Positions 34,345 through 45,810 of a stretch of DNA of 64,000 nucleotides are shown piece by piece; the first letter of the stretch is position 1, and every line of letters starts with the position of its first letter. Below the pieces are notes generated by a model. That model saw only the letters and a list, made by a program, of their open reading frames with translations. It ran no database searches and was not told the DNA's origin. A program made the translations under genes and the position numbers. The stretch is from Myxocyprinus asiaticus. Taxonomy: Eukaryota > Chordata > Actinopteri > Cypriniformes > Catostomidae. Location of the stretch: assembly GCF_019703515.2 (NCBI RefSeq), contig NC_059372.1, positions 21,217,931 to 21,281,930 of the forward strand. The letters run 5' to 3'.

Positions 34345-35447
34345 TAAATTTTATTCAGTACTGTGAAGATTAGGTAGACAATAGTTCCATCTAATTAAAG
34401 CTACATGCTAATGTCATACTGTATTGGGCCCTTTTCACAGACTGTGACTCGTTTCTTTCTTATTTAGTAGCGTAAATCTAGCAACGTATTGTGTAAGTGC
34501 ATAGTTTATAGTGCGTCATTTGGGACAAAGCTTTAGTTTTTTTCCATTCTTGTTTCCTACCTTAAAAATGAGAAAATTTGGATGGAAAGAGCGGGTTTGT
34601 TTGCTCCAAGACAAAAAAAAAGAAAAAGAAAAAAATCTTCCTTTCAATGAGAAACACTGATAGCATCAGCATTTTCCCCATTTCCTCCTCTTTTCTCTGT
34701 CCAAAGCTCTCTCTGGACATCAAACGATTCGTCATATAAAAAAAAAAAAGCCTTTAAATCTGCCTTTGAAAAACAGTTATTTAAAACGGGCCATATTTGG
34801 ACTAGTGCAACTCAATACCACAGCTTTTGTTTTTTTTAATGTTTTGTGGAAGAAAGTGCAGTTGAAATGGTTTTTATTATGAGTGACTGGTTTATTTTTT
34901 TAACTGCATTCACAATAAGAATATTTTGTCACTCACAGAATGCTTTCATGGCCTGCATGGTTGTAGTCGGGGCAGCAAGCAGGACTAGATGTCTTCAAAA
35001 GAAAAAACGTAATCTATGTAGGTCAGTTTTGGGCCATAAGAGATGTGATTTTAAAAAATAGACACTAACTGCACCAAATGTATTCTTGAATCAGCAGTCT
35101 TGTTCCAGAAGCCCTTGGGAGAAGATAGCGCTCAGTGTGGGGTAATGTGCATCTGAGTGTGTATGTAAATGCTCCTGTCTTTTCACATTCAGATGCTGTT
35201 TTAAACTCTTGGATTGAATGGCTGAGGAGGAGTGATTATGCAGTGCAATTTGCACTTGTGTAAGGCTGCTTCCACCCACAACCGCCCCTGAAGGGATTGA
35301 TATCTCTCCATGTTGTTACACTGATAGATTAGATTGGCTGAGAGTCATCATACATGTGACCTACAGGAAAAGGTGCAAGATTGATAACTGAATTTCTGCC
35401 CCTCTGGTGAATTTGTTCCTGATTATCTCTCTCTCTAACACACACAC
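34345..35447. other. Intronic stretch, no gene recognised
   Basis: A-rich runs at 34612-34634 and 34740-34750. The small + strand frame at 34846-35061 has no motif and is taken as chance. Confidence 0.45.
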
Positions 35448-35655
35448 TAGGGATTTGTAAATCTACATATTTTCATAATTGGTTAGTTGACTGAGTGATT
35501 AGTTGACTATTCGTTCTTAAGGAAGCCATATATGTTTGATTTAGTGTCATGTCCATCACACTCCAATCAGATGCATTTCTAGGGCATTCACAAAAACTAC
35601 ACAACTAGTCAATCTCACAAATCAGTGACTAGTCGACCATCCTGACCCATCCCTA
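35448..35655. mobile_element. Short hAT-like MITE
   Basis: Ends TAGGGATTTG on the left and CATCCCTA on the right (reverse complement TAGGGATG), with GACTAGT/ACTAGTCG palindromic motifs inside. Flanked by ACACACAC on both sides (35440-35447 and 35656-35663). That could be an 8-bp duplication, though in CA-rich sequence this is weaker evidence than a complex 8-mer. Confidence 0.6.
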
Positions 35656-36021
35656 ACACACACAGAGTTAGTATGCAGTGTGATAAGCTGTGTGCCTGTA
35701 TATCCTGGCCACATGAACATGAACAAGTTGTGATTTGGAGAATCGGTACCAATCAAGGCTTTCTCGCTTCTCTCTGTATGTCACACCTCAGCATAAACAC
35801 CAGATGATATAGGGAGAGGGAAGGTGAGAGAGTGAGAGAGAGAGGTGAAGTTCATGAATGAGTTTGAGATCAAAGGTACAAGAGTGTAACATTGGAATAT
35901 GTGAATGAATGGAAGTCCTGGAATAAAGTAAGAAATATGGTTTAGATGGTCTGTTGAGTACCATGTTGGTAGCTAATGGGGATAATGAGTATCATGCATG
36001 GTAAAAACTGAGATCAGAGGT

Positions 36022-37600
36022 GTTCTCTTTCTAACATTCGTTCGGTATCTCACTATGGGAATTCGCCTCAGGCGTATCTGATACTAGAAGCAGTGACACC
36101 ACGTCTGTCAGCTGACAGACCAATCACAGCAGTGATAAGGGAGCTCCACCTCCCTATATAAGACACCACCACAGGTCTCTTCTCATTCTCGTTCTCTTCC
36201 CCATGATGATTATTTTAAGCTATCCTCAGCAGGATTCGCAAGGAGTGGTTGCTAAACAGTTCGTTAGACGTGCCGTTCAGGAACGTCGCAGAGGCAGCTT
36301 TTTTTTTCTTTTGCGAATATATTCACTGTCGAAGTGAATATACTTTTCTGTTGTGTCGATATTGTTTCTCCGGGTGTAAACCAGCACCTCAAGTTGGGTT
36401 TACATATTTTTTCGGTAGAGTTGAAAGCTGTTATAGCTTCTACCCTCTCCTGCATTTTGTGATGGTGTGGCAGATTGGCTGGTCTTATCACAGTAAGGAG
36501 TAGGGCTGAAACTAATGATTAGTTTGATAATTGACTAATCTAATGATTATTTGAACAATTATTCGACTATTCGGGCGATTATTGCAACGATTAATCATTA
36601 GCTCTTAAACGAGTATTCAGCTTGTGCCCTGACTTGTATGTATTAAACTCGCTAACAATAAAGCAGACAAAATCATCTTTTAAAAATACCTCTAAATGAC
36701 ATTCACTGAATTTAAGGAAAAACAGTTTATTAAGTTTGATTCAGTAAAAAATTCACTGCAAAATAATCCTATTGTTATCAAGTTTTTTTTGTCTTGTTTT
36801 CCATATTACTCATATTCAAGATCTATATATTTAGATTCTCTAAAAGCAAGTCTAAATGTCTTATATGCTGCTTCTCAGGTGAATGCATCTTTTTTAAAGG
36901 ATTTTTAGATATTTTAAAATATTTGTATTTTTAATATTATATTCAACATTCTCAGATAACAATTTTTTCTTCTGCAGTATAGCTAAATGTACATTGTTTT
37001 GAAGGAGTTTCAGATATTTATATTGGAAAATAAGCCAAAACAAAAACATCAAAAATGTATTTTGTTGCAGTAAATTATGGGGTATTTAGTTTTTACTTTT
37101 TTTGTATTTTTGTATAATTCCCTCATACTTTGCGATCTACATCACCTGAAGCTATTTGGAAAGTTTAGAGTGCATCTGGACTGTGAGCTGTGTTTTCTTC
37201 CTCTCCTCAGCTGCAGTACTGCTCTCCCGCATCATCATTAGAGTTTCATATGATCTCATGTTACGTTAATTGACATCAAACGACTATTCGACAACGAAAA
37301 TATTTGTAGACAATTTTTTATTGTAGACATTGTCGATAATGTCGACTAATTGTTTCAGCCCTAATAAGGAGAGATCCGGGGATTAACACAGAATCGAGTG
37401 GCACGTTGTGGTGGACTGGCTCTGTGTTCTTGAGCTCAGATTTCTGTAATAGCGACTGCGAGCTCACCGAGCAGTGGAGCGAAGTGGAAGGATCCCTACC
37501 GTCCGTGCGCGTGTGGATCTATGATCTCGCCAAAGGATTCCCACCCACTCTGTATCGCCTGTCTTGGGGTCAGACATGCGCAGGCTGCACTCGCTAATCC
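36022..37600 (+). mobile_element. DIRS-type retrotransposon, terminal/leader region (interrupted)
   Basis: Starts around TTCTCTTTCTAACATTCGTT and CGGTATCTCACTATGGGAAT, typical of fish DIRS termini. It has a TATATAAG box at 36155-36162 and a CTCATTCTCGTTCTCTTCC initiator-like tract about 25 bases further on. The leader is split at 36501-37363 by a hAT MITE and resumes at 37364 with the duplicated ATAAGGAG. Assignment to DIRS rests on the gag and tyrosine-recombinase sequence downstream. Confidence 0.65.
36501..37363. mobile_element. hAT-type MITE inserted in the DIRS leader
   Basis: The left end TAGGGCTGAAACTAATGATT and the reverse complement of the right end TAGGGCTGAAACAATTAGTC share a perfect 12-base start. 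Flanked by GTAAGGAG (36493-36500) and ATAAGGAG (37364-37371), 7 of 8 identical. 863 bp, non-coding. A fragment of the same family lies at 25125-25350. Confidence 0.92.
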
Positions 37601-38470
37601 TGAGTGTTGCCCGCACTGTACCCGGTTTGTTCGGTGAGTTTTGGAAAGGAGGGTGCGGGTCGCAGCGTCGAATAATAGGGATCCTTTTAGTGGACAATGG
37701 CAAGGAGGATGAGGATGGTGCTACTCTCCCTGCTCGTTCTCGGCTGGGCAGCGTGAGGGACGCGTCCCCCTCTCCTGTCCAGAGAGAGCTGGACCTGGTT
37801 GAAATGTGTAGATGGGTGGCAGCCAAACTCTCCATTGACTGGCCGTCACAGCAGGTGAGCCAGGGTGCAGAAGGAGACCTGTATGACAGTGAATGGCTGC
37901 TGACTCTTGCTGCCCCGGTAAAATAATTGATTCCTGCCATCCCAGCGTGCGTCGTGGAGATGCCGTTTTCTCACAGAGTGCCTGTTAAATGTTTCTCTAG
38001 GCTGGATGTGCATGGGATGGATGATCTATGGATGTCCAGCTCCCCTCCGGTCGAGGCAACATCGGGCAGCCTTTTCGTCCACTCCCCCTTCATTGCGGCT
38101 TCAAGTCGGCCTCCATTTATCAGAAGATCTACTGATCTTCAGCCTTAGCCATAAGGGCTCTTAATGCCACCTTGCTCCTCACAGCCTATCAGGCCGAGCT
38201 GGTGGAGGAGATGGGGCAGAAAATTTATGCCGGGGTGCTGGACGCAGCATTGTGGGAGGAGATTTGTGTTATTGCGGATCTCAACCTGCGCACGTCTAGA
38301 GCTGTCTAGAGCTGTGGCCGCAGCATGGGTCCTGGATGCCCCGGTGGAACCAAAAGCCCTTTCGGGGGCTACGGTTTTTACGATGCGGCAGCAGTGCAAT
38401 TCAAGAAAGAAAGATGGGGAGGCGTTTGAAACTTGCCTTCCCCGAAAAGTCACTGCTCGAGCTCCGTAGC
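37600..38470 (+). pseudogene. DIRS gag-like remnant
   Basis: Broken capsid-type ORF of a DIRS retrotransposon. Readable pieces are LDLVEMCRWVAAKLSIDW (about 37790-37845) and LLLTAYQAELVEEMGQ with LWEEICVIADLNLRTSRAV (about 38170-38308), followed by an in-frame TAG at 38309-38311, then SCGRSM. After a frame change comes TMRQQCNSRKKDGEAF with CLPRK (about 38380-38450). The LLTAYQAELL..LW.E.C..NDL.LR.SR and MQQRC..RKRDGE..R.CLPRK patterns are typical of DIRS gag in fish. At least one nonsense codon and two frameshifts are present. Confidence 0.75.
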
Positions 38471-38599
38471 CTTCTCGTTCTGGGTTCCCAACCCATTTTA
38501 GAGGTGGGCATTCTGGATGCAGGACCCAGACCATGGCACAACAGTATGTGAAAATAAACACAAAAATCTCCCAAATAATGTCCAATTTAGAGCTCCAAT

Positions 38600-38875
38600 A
38601 CCCAGCTCCATCGGTGAGTGAGAGCTACAGCGGGCCCCTCTCTGCTCACGCAGAAAGTTGGCACACATGCGCAGTCCATTCCTGGGTTTTATCTACAATA
38701 GAATGGGGTTATCGCCTACAATTCACTGTAAAACCACCTCTCTTCAACAAGGTGTTAATGTCAACAGCTCAGATTTTGGAGGAAGAAATAGCCAATTTGC
38801 TGTGCAAAAGAGCTAAGTGTGGTGCTGACCTGGACCAAGTAGCTCTTTGGGCTTGGCCTGTGAGAGGCTAAATTT
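38600..38875 (+). pseudogene. DIRS reverse transcriptase, only flanking scraps left
   Basis: WVLSTIEWGYRLQFTVKPPL and NKVLMSTAQILEEEIANLLC correspond to the segment just before the RT catalytic domain in DIRS pol. The next residues, DLDQVALWAWPVRG, already resemble the linker preceding the tyrosine recombinase. The whole catalytic RT and RNase H region, normally more than a kilobase, is therefore missing by internal deletion near 38815-38830. No RT catalytic motif (family form [YF]xDD) is present. Confidence 0.65.
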
Positions 38876-38879
38876 GAGT

Positions 38880-40135
38880 GTCACAGATTTACCCCCGAGG
38901 GTGATTGAAATGATTCAGAGCACGAGGGCTGCCTCAACGCGCTCCACGTACAATCGGACATGGAGTGTTTGAGCAGTGGTGTGCACACAGACACGTTGTT
39001 CGAATTTGTTCGGTGGCAGACGTTTTGTGTTTTCTTAAGGAACTTTTGGATAAAGGCAGGGCCTTTTCTACCATCAAGGTTCATCTCGCTGCCATATCGG
39101 CCTGTCATGTGGGAATTGACTCGAGTACAATAGGTCAACACCCACTTGTTTGCAGGTTTATGAGAGACGCTTGGTATTTGAACAGGGTGTCAAAACCGCT
39201 AGTTCCGTCATGGGATCTGTCCGTGGTTATGAACGTGCTTTCTCAGCCTCCCTTTGAGCCAGTTGAAAGTATGGAATTGAAGCTCCTTTCGCTAAAGGCA
39301 GCTTTGTCACTGGCTCTGACGACCGCGAAGCGAGTTAGTGAACTCCATGCTTTGTCGGTACATCACCCTTGTATGCGCTTTGCGGTGGATTTGTCGAGAG
39401 TGTCTCTTAAAACGAATCCAACCTTTGTGCCTAAGGTGAGCGACTCCGGGCTCAGCTGTAAGCCGGTGGATTTGCTGGCTTTTCACCCTCTGCCGAGCGG
39501 CTTAATTGTCTGTGTCCAGTTAATTCTCTGTTTGTACATGGAGAGAACTAAGGCATTGAGGAAGAGTAATCAGCTTTTTGTTTCTTGGGCTGGTTCTCGT
39601 AAAGGCAGACCCATATCACGACAGCGCCTGTCTCATTGGGTAGTGGAAGCTATTATATTATAAGAATCAGAATGAACTTTATTGCCAAGTATGCTTACAC
39701 ATACAATGAATTTGTCAAAACAAGACATATAATAAACTGTTTTAATACAAATAAAAAGTGAATAGAAAATGTAAGTACATATAGAAATACACAATAAGAC
39801 AAAAAATTATATATATGTGTGTGTATGTATGTATAAAAACAAATCTGTTATATACAGATAGTGCAAGGGAATGTAATGGCAGAAGAGGTAGGATATGTTA
39901 TAATAAGTTATAATAGTCTGGGTTTGCGACCTCCGGAGGGGTTGAGAGCTCATTCTACCAGAGGCATGGCTACCTCGTGGGCGCAGTTTAAGGGCATTTC
40001 AGTCCAGCACATTTGTGCGGCTGCAAATTGGGCGTCGCCTCACACATTTGTCTGATTTTACAGACTGGATGTTACAGAGCTGTCATTGGCTCATTCAGTC
40101 CTTGGTGTGGGTAGTCAATCTGCCAATGTGTTAAA
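38880..40135 (+). pseudogene. DIRS tyrosine recombinase, broken and interrupted
   Basis: DIRS elements integrate with a tyrosine recombinase instead of a DDE integrase. The N-terminal part reads LPPRVIEMIQSTRAASTRST. After a one-base frameshift at about 38964 it continues FEQWCAHRHVVRICSVADVL, then LALTTAKRVSELHAL (first catalytic Arg, about 39320) and GRPISRQRLSHWVVEAI (about 39604-39654). A LINE 3' end then interrupts. From 39906 it resumes SLGLRPPEGLRAHSTRGMAT (His-x-x-Arg box), then CAAANWASPHTFV*FYRLDVT. The TGA at 40052-40054 lies two codons before the expected catalytic Tyr; CGA to TGA explains it. Recognition is by these motifs. The element is certainly inactive. Confidence 0.88.
39661..39905 (-). 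mobile_element. 5'-truncated CR1/L2-type LINE 3' end inserted in the DIRS recombinase
   Basis: AAGAATCAGAATGAACTTTA followed by TTGCCAAGTATGCTTACACA matches, in the same order, the 3' end of the longer LINE at 46978-47240 (AGAATCAGAATGCGCTTTAT, then GAAGAGGTAGGAT(A)). The LINE runs on the minus strand, so only its last ~245 bp are here. TTATA occurs at both junctions (39656-39661 region and 39907-39911), a possible short target duplication. It splits the YR frame between VVEAI and the SLGLR motif. Confidence 0.85.
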
Positions 40136-40589
40136 AAAAAAAAAAACACTTCTGCTTTTATTGGGAACACTGAACAGAATGTTTGCAAGGACACTGGGTT
40201 AATAGTGCATCATTGCTGACCTTGGATTAGCTTATCAAAGACCACATAAAATTAAGTGTAAAAAAAAGACTTTGCTGTGACAGGTCAAGGTCATTACATT
40301 TAAAGACCAATTTGGATTTTAGAGATTGTTCTGCCCTCAAGCTCTCTAGTGAGCAGGGAGCCCAAGAAGCAATGGTTACTGAGTAATAAATAATTTAGAT
40401 TTTTAAAGGAACATTCCATGTTCAATACAACTTAAAGCACCTACATTAAGTCTTCTGTTAAAACGTGTGTATTACTTGAGCTGTGAAGTTGTCAAAATTG
40501 TCATTTTTAAATTGTAATCGTAATTGGCCCAAATGATGACAGAATTTAGCATTTTTCTTAACTATCACTTTAAGCTATGATTTATGTAC
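40136..40589. other. Intronic stretch with one MITE-like terminus
   Basis: TTAAAGGAACATTCCATGTT at about 40406 resembles the end of the repeat at 58650-59675 (reverse complement of GGAACATTCCTTTAA). Otherwise unrecognised. There is an A-run at 40132-40145. Confidence 0.4.
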
Positions 40590-42060
40590 AGTGGCAAGAA
40601 AAAGTATGTGAACCCTTTGGAATTACCTGCGCTTATGTATAAATTTGTCTTAAAATCTGGTTTGATCTAAGTTACAATATTGAACAAACACAATATGTTT
40701 TAACTAATAACACACACATTTTTGTATTGTTCTTGTACATATTGAATACATTATTCAAACATTCACAGTGTAGATTGGAAAAAGTATGTGAACACCTAGG
40801 CTAATGATGTCAACAAAAGCTAATTAGAGTCAGGAGTTGGCAAACCAGGCGTCCACTTAATAAAACAAGATTGGAGGTGTGGGTTAGAGCTACTTTGACT
40901 TATAAAAAGCACTCAAATTTTGAGCTTGCTATTCACAAGAAACATCTGCTGACTTGGACAGTGCCTCGCAAAAAAGAGATCTCAGAAGACCTACGATCAA
41001 GAATTGTTGCTTTGCATGAAGCTGGAAAGGGTTTCAAACTTATCTCAAAGAGCTTAGATATTCATCTGTCCACAGTTAATGTACAAATTTTCTATTTGAA
41101 GATGATTTAGTACTGTTGTTACTCTCTCTAGAAGGGGCCGTCCAGCCATGATGGCTCAAAAGGCACACCGTAGATTGCTCAATGAGATTAAAAAAAAAAA
41201 AAAAAAAAAAAACCTAGAGTGACAGCTAAAGACTTGAAGGAATCATTGGAACTAGTTAACATCTCTGTTCATGAGTCTACTATATGGAAAACATTAAACA
41301 GCCATGGTGTCCAAGGCAGGACACCATGAAGGAAGCCACTGCTTTCCAACAGGAACATTGCTTCATGCCTGAAGTTTGCCAGAGACCACCTTGACACTCC
41401 ACAACACTACTGGGAAAATGTTTTGTGGACTGATGAAACTAAGGTTGAAATGTTTGGGAAGAATACGCAGCACTACGTATGGCGTAAAAAGGGCACTGCA
41501 TACCAACATGAAAACACAATTCCAACGGTGAAATACGGTGGAGGGATCATCATGATTTGTGGCTGCTTCGGAGCCTGGACCGCTTGCCATCATTGAGGGA
41601 AAAATTAATTCCCAAGTATACCAAGATATCCTACAGGATAATTTCAGGGTGGCTGTGTGCCAGCTGAAGCTCAGTAGAAGTTGGGTGATGCAGAAGGACA
41701 ATGACCCTAAACATTGAAGTAAATCCACTACAGAATGGCTTAAAAAAAAAAAAAAAGAAAATCCACGTTTTTGAGTGGCCCAGTCAGAGCCAGACCTTAA
41801 CCAATAAAGATGCTGTGGAATGACCTCAAGAGAGCTGTTCACACCAGACATCGTAAGAATATGACTAAGCTGAAGCAGTTCTGCAAGGAAGAATGGTCCA
41901 AAATTCCTTCTGAACGTTGTGCAGGTCTAATTCCCAGATAGCGGAAACACTTGGATGAGGTTATTGCTGCCAAAGGAGGATCTACCAGTTATTAAATCCA
42001 AGGGTTCACTTACATTTTCCACAGCAATGTGAATGTTTAATGGGATGTGTTCAATAAAGA
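40590..42060 (+). pseudogene. Decayed Tc1-like transposon
   Basis: Starts CAGTGGCAAGAAAAAGTATG with GTGAACCCTTTGG, and ends near GGGTTCACTTACATTTTCCA, so the ends are inverted. In between, + strand sequence reads as a Tc1 transposase with many lesions. The N-terminus is KKEISEDLRSRIVALHEAGK (about 40972-41030), the core VLWTDETKVEMFG (about 41425-41460) and the second Asp region MQKDNDPKH (about 41690-41717). A-runs at 41190-41211 and 41742-41755 disrupt it, and the SPDLNPIE box is damaged. No open frame longer than about 80 codons survives in the sense direction. The long minus-strand frame 41851-41363 is its shadow. Confidence 0.85.
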
Positions 42061-42795
42061 TATGAAAGATTATAATTGTTTGTGTTTAAACACATTGAAT
42101 GCATGTATCTTGAATCTTGTAGCGTTTATTTTACATGACGTGATAAAAGCTTGCAATATGCACAGAGCAAAGGACTTTTAGATAGTACCGCTGGGGCCGG
42201 TGCAGGCAGGCATTATTAGGGGCCTGTCAGTATGCTGGGTGTGTTCATCAGAGCTGAAAGCAGCATGAATGAGACAGACCCCTTCAGTGGGGGGAAGGAA
42301 ATGGTGCCTCTAACACACACAATTAACAAAAGCACAACAGGGAAGCCAATTGGGAGGTCATTATATAACTAACGGTAAGGGGTAGGCTTAGCTGAGTTTA
42401 GACACATATACAAACTGCTCACATAGTATTTAGACTCCCTGTGGCTTCTCTCAAGTGCTTAAGTAGAGCTCATCTTGACAGCAAGTCCTGGTTAACTCAA
42501 AGCTGCAATTCCCAGCCATCGGAATGCCTCTGTAAACTGTATAATGAACAAAAATGGTTGTTGCAACAACAACAAAAAGGGTTTATATTTTATCCTCCAT
42601 CAACATTGGCCTTCTTTCTTTGATTTTTGTTACTCACTGAAAAGGTTGTACAGTGATAGTAGTGAAGTACATAGGAGTGAAATCTCGTTTAGCACTTCCC
42701 TCTTTTATTTGCATGTCAATCTATGATTTTTCAACAGCAGTCATGGTGTACATCCAGATGTGTTTTTAAAATGTTTAAAATTAGCCTTTATTTTT

Positions 42796-43226
42796 ATTTT
42801 TTTATCCCCAATTTGGAATGCCCAATTCTCAATGCGCCCTAAGTCCTCGTGGTGGCATAGTGACTCGCCTCAATCCGGGTGGCGGAGGACGAATCTCAGT
42901 TGCCTCTGCATCTGAGACCGTCAGTCCGCGCATCTTATCACGTGGCTTGTTGAGTGCATAACCGCGGAGACGTAGCGCATGTGGAGGCCCACGCTGTTCT
43001 CCACGGCATCCGCGCACAACTTGCCACACGCCCCGCCGAGAGCGAGAACAACACATTATAGTGACCACGAAGAGGTTACCCCATGTGACTCTACCCTCCT
43101 TAGCAACCGGACCAATTTGGTTGCTTAGAAGACCTGGCTGGAGTCACTCAGCACGCCCTGGATTCGAACTCGTGACTCCGGGGATGGTAGTCAGCGTCAG
43201 TACCCGCAGAGCTACCCAGGCCCCCC
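42796..43226 (-). mobile_element. tRNA-derived SINE, copy B, with 14-bp target duplication
   Basis: Full-length copy in minus orientation. The A/T-rich tail is at 42796-42812, and the tRNA-like head (GGGTAGCTC... reverse complemented) ends at 43226. TAGCCTTTATTTTT occurs at 42782-42795 and again at 43227-43240, a perfect 14-bp target-site duplication, the mark of LINE-driven insertion. The B box reads CGAGTTCGAATCCAGGG on the minus strand. Confidence 0.95.
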
Positions 43227-43240
43227 TAGCCTTTATTTTT

Positions 43241-43630
43241 CTTGATACATTTCATAGATCTGATTAGCTGTCAGACATGTGGTGCATACGTTCTCCCTTT
43301 GTCCCTCCTTGGTTTTGTTGTATTTCCCCACACTCTCCCTGTTGTTTTTAGTGCATGTGTTTCAGGGTGTCGGTAGCAGGGCAGGAAGGAAGCAGTCGTC
43401 GCCTGAATGAGAGAGTTGCTGTTAAAAAACGGCCAACAACTTCCCAGTTCACTCTAAGATCACAGAGCTCTGTCCTCAGTTCACTCACACACACACTCAC
43501 AGATTCTGAACATCTGTCTGTTTCTCACTCTTTCCTCCTGTGCAAAACTGCATTTTGTGTACTAACATCACCCCTTTTTGGTGTTTTCCATTTGTTTCAC
43601 CACACTCTGGGGACCCTACATTTATTTTAA
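43241..43630. other. Intronic stretch, no gene recognised
   Basis: A 91-codon + strand frame at 43355-43630 has no domain and runs into the next MITE. Judged chance. Confidence 0.4.
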
Positions 43631-43930
43631 AGGTGAAGTGTGTAATTTTTGTGGCACGAATCGCCAAACAGAGTTTGGAACACTCCCCTGTCTAACACTG
43701 GTTGGACAAACAGATCCCACCCCAAACTCATGCTATTGGTTGAGCCAATGTTGCTGTGTCAGGCTAGTTCAGGATGCTCAGATAAACAGAGTAATGTTTG
43801 GAGTCAGTGTTTACAATTTTTCAGGGGAAAATCAACCTACCAATGGCTTGCTTATAGTTGCCTCACTATATTTAGCTGGAAGAAAATAAAGAATTTAACA
43901 TTATTGGAACATAAATTATTTTACACACAT
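43631..43930. mobile_element. MITE, TTAA-AGGTGAAGTGTGTAATTT family
   Basis: Begins AGGTGAAGTGTGTAATTTTT immediately after TTAA (43627-43630). The body shares blocks with 62683-62925: CGCCAAACAGA.TT..., TGCTATTGGTT..., CAGTGTTTACA and AAAATCAACCTA. The right end TTATTTTACACACA appears to be an eroded inverted copy of the left. Non-coding. Confidence 0.7.
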
Positions 43931-44689
43931 ATTTTTCATTCCTATATTTAGTATTTAGTAGTCCAGTTTGACCAGAATCAGGATTAGTTAAACAGTTTAT
44001 TCCACTTTTGTTCTGATCAGCTTCTTCTTAACACTAGTCACCGAACCATTTAGATTGGTGTTGTAAAAGTGCAGCAGTGAATGGATAGGGGTGTCTGTTA
44101 AACTTCAAGAGCTGGATTTAGGCTGTGCTTGAATTGTTACTCTGCCAGCACCCCCAAACCCTGAAAGAAGGATCACAAAGCTTAAGTGTAGCCTAATGCA
44201 CCTGCACTGAGAGGGTCAGAGAAACCACAGAGCATGTAGTTATCCACAATAGCCTTTTTTTTCTTCTCCATATTTCAATTCAAAATATATATCTGAGAGC
44301 TTGGCTGTATAGTAAAAAAAAAAAAAGAAAAAAAAAGAACATGTTATAGATTTATGTAATCATAAATGGCTTAAAAGCATTTTTTCTCTCAATAAGAGGA
44401 ACAATCATTTCATAGAGACTTTTTGTGAACATTGAGTGATGATGCAAATAAATAGTTGAATTAGTTTAGACAGGACAGGACAGTTTGAACTGATTCACAA
44501 AAAATAATCACCACTCCTACCACCTATTTTTGGTACTGAAGTCGACCAAAAAAGTGCATTAAAAAATGTCAAAATATTGCTTTATTACTGCAAATACATA
44601 GTGCAAAAATTTGTATTTGCTATTTTATTTTTTATTTTTTATTATTCACGTTTTTGCAAAATTATTGCAGGCCAGGCTATGTTTTTCTA
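43931..44689. other. Intronic stretch, no gene recognised
   Basis: AT-rich with an A-rich run at 44313-44339. Nothing else recognised. Confidence 0.4.
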
Positions 44690-45735
44690 GTCTTTAACTG
44701 TCCAATTTTGGTGAGCCTGTTCCCACTGCAGCCTCAGCTTTCTGTTCTTGGGTGACAGAAGTGCAACCTGACGTCGTGTTCTACTGTTGTAGCCCATTCG
44801 CCTCAATGTTTGATATGTTGTGCATTCTGAGATACTATTCTGCTCACTACAATTGTACAGAGTGGTTATCTGAGTTACCACAGCCTTTCTGTCAGCTCGA
44901 ACCAGTCTGGCCATTCTCCATTGACCTTTCTCATCAACAAGGCATTTCCATCTGCAGAATTGCCGCTCACTGGATGTTTTTTAGTTTTTTGGGCCTTTCT
45001 GAGAAAACTCTAGAGACTGTTGATCGCAAAATCCCAGGAGATCAGAAGTTACAGAAATACTCACACCAGCCTATATGGCACCAACAATCATACCATGGTC
45101 AGAATCACTGAGATCACATTTTTCCCCAATCTGATGGTTGATGTGAACATTAACTGAAGCTCCTGACCTGTATCTGCATGATTTTATGCATTGCACTGCT
45201 GCCACACAAATGTCAGAACATTGTCAGAGCAGAAGGAAGCAAGTTTTCTTCCTGCATAACCTTGTACGTGGCTTGATTACTGCGTCCTTCACAAAGATGA
45301 ATCTGCCTGATTCCAGCCTTGCTGAAGCACCCCCAGGTTATTACCGATCCTCCACCTGGTGGACTAATGGTTAGACGGAGACATATAGAGGCCTTCAAGC
45401 CACAGTGTCTTGTGATTGAAAATCAGGGTTATTGCACCAAATATTGATCTCTGAAATCTTCCTAATTTAAACATCAGTATTGTGTTGTTTAAAAATGAAT
45501 ATGAACTTGTTTTCTTTGCATTATTCAAGGACTGAAAACACTGCATCTTTTTTGTTGTTTTGATCAGTTGTCATTTTCTGCAAATAAATGCTCTAAATGA
45601 CAATATTTTTATTTGGAATTTGGGAGAAATGTTGTCAGTACTTTATAGAATAAAACAACATTTTTCATTTTATTCGAACACATACCTATAAATAGTAAAT
45701 CCAGATAAATGATAATTTCGCAGTGGTCTCTTCAT
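44690..45735. pseudogene. Mosaic of Tc1-like transposon pieces
   Basis: Three pieces adjoin. 45115-44690 on the minus strand reads as a Tc1 transposase N-terminal region (MARLVRADRKAVVTQITTLY, LRRMGYNSRTRRQVALLSPK, LQWEQAHQNWTV) with its 5' leader. 45398-45213, also minus, is a core segment (GGGSVITWGCFSKAG, NQATYKVMQEENLLPSALTM). 45404-45735 on the plus strand is a 3' flank (GTGATTGAAAATCAGGGTTA onward) matching 19575-19925. The core and the 3' flank therefore point in opposite directions, so at least one inversion or independent insertion is needed. No intact frame. Confidence 0.75.
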
Positions 45736-45740
45736 TTTTT

Positions 45741-45743
<3 letters not shown>

Positions 45744-45804
<61 letters not shown>
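45744..45804. repeat. (AT)n microsatellite
   Basis: About 30 uninterrupted AT dinucleotides directly after the Tc1 mosaic. The IYIYIY open frame over it is an artefact. Confidence 0.97.

Positions 45805-45810
<6 letters not shown>

Noticed and set aside
37464..37940. 158-codon minus-strand frame
   Set aside because: Antisense shadow of the DIRS gag region, which is GC-rich and coding-derived on the plus strand.
41363..41851. 162-codon minus-strand frame, among the longest in the window
   Set aside because: Antisense shadow of the decayed Tc1 transposase at 40590-42060.
45744..45804. Repetitive IYIYIY peptide
   Set aside because: Translation of an AT microsatellite.
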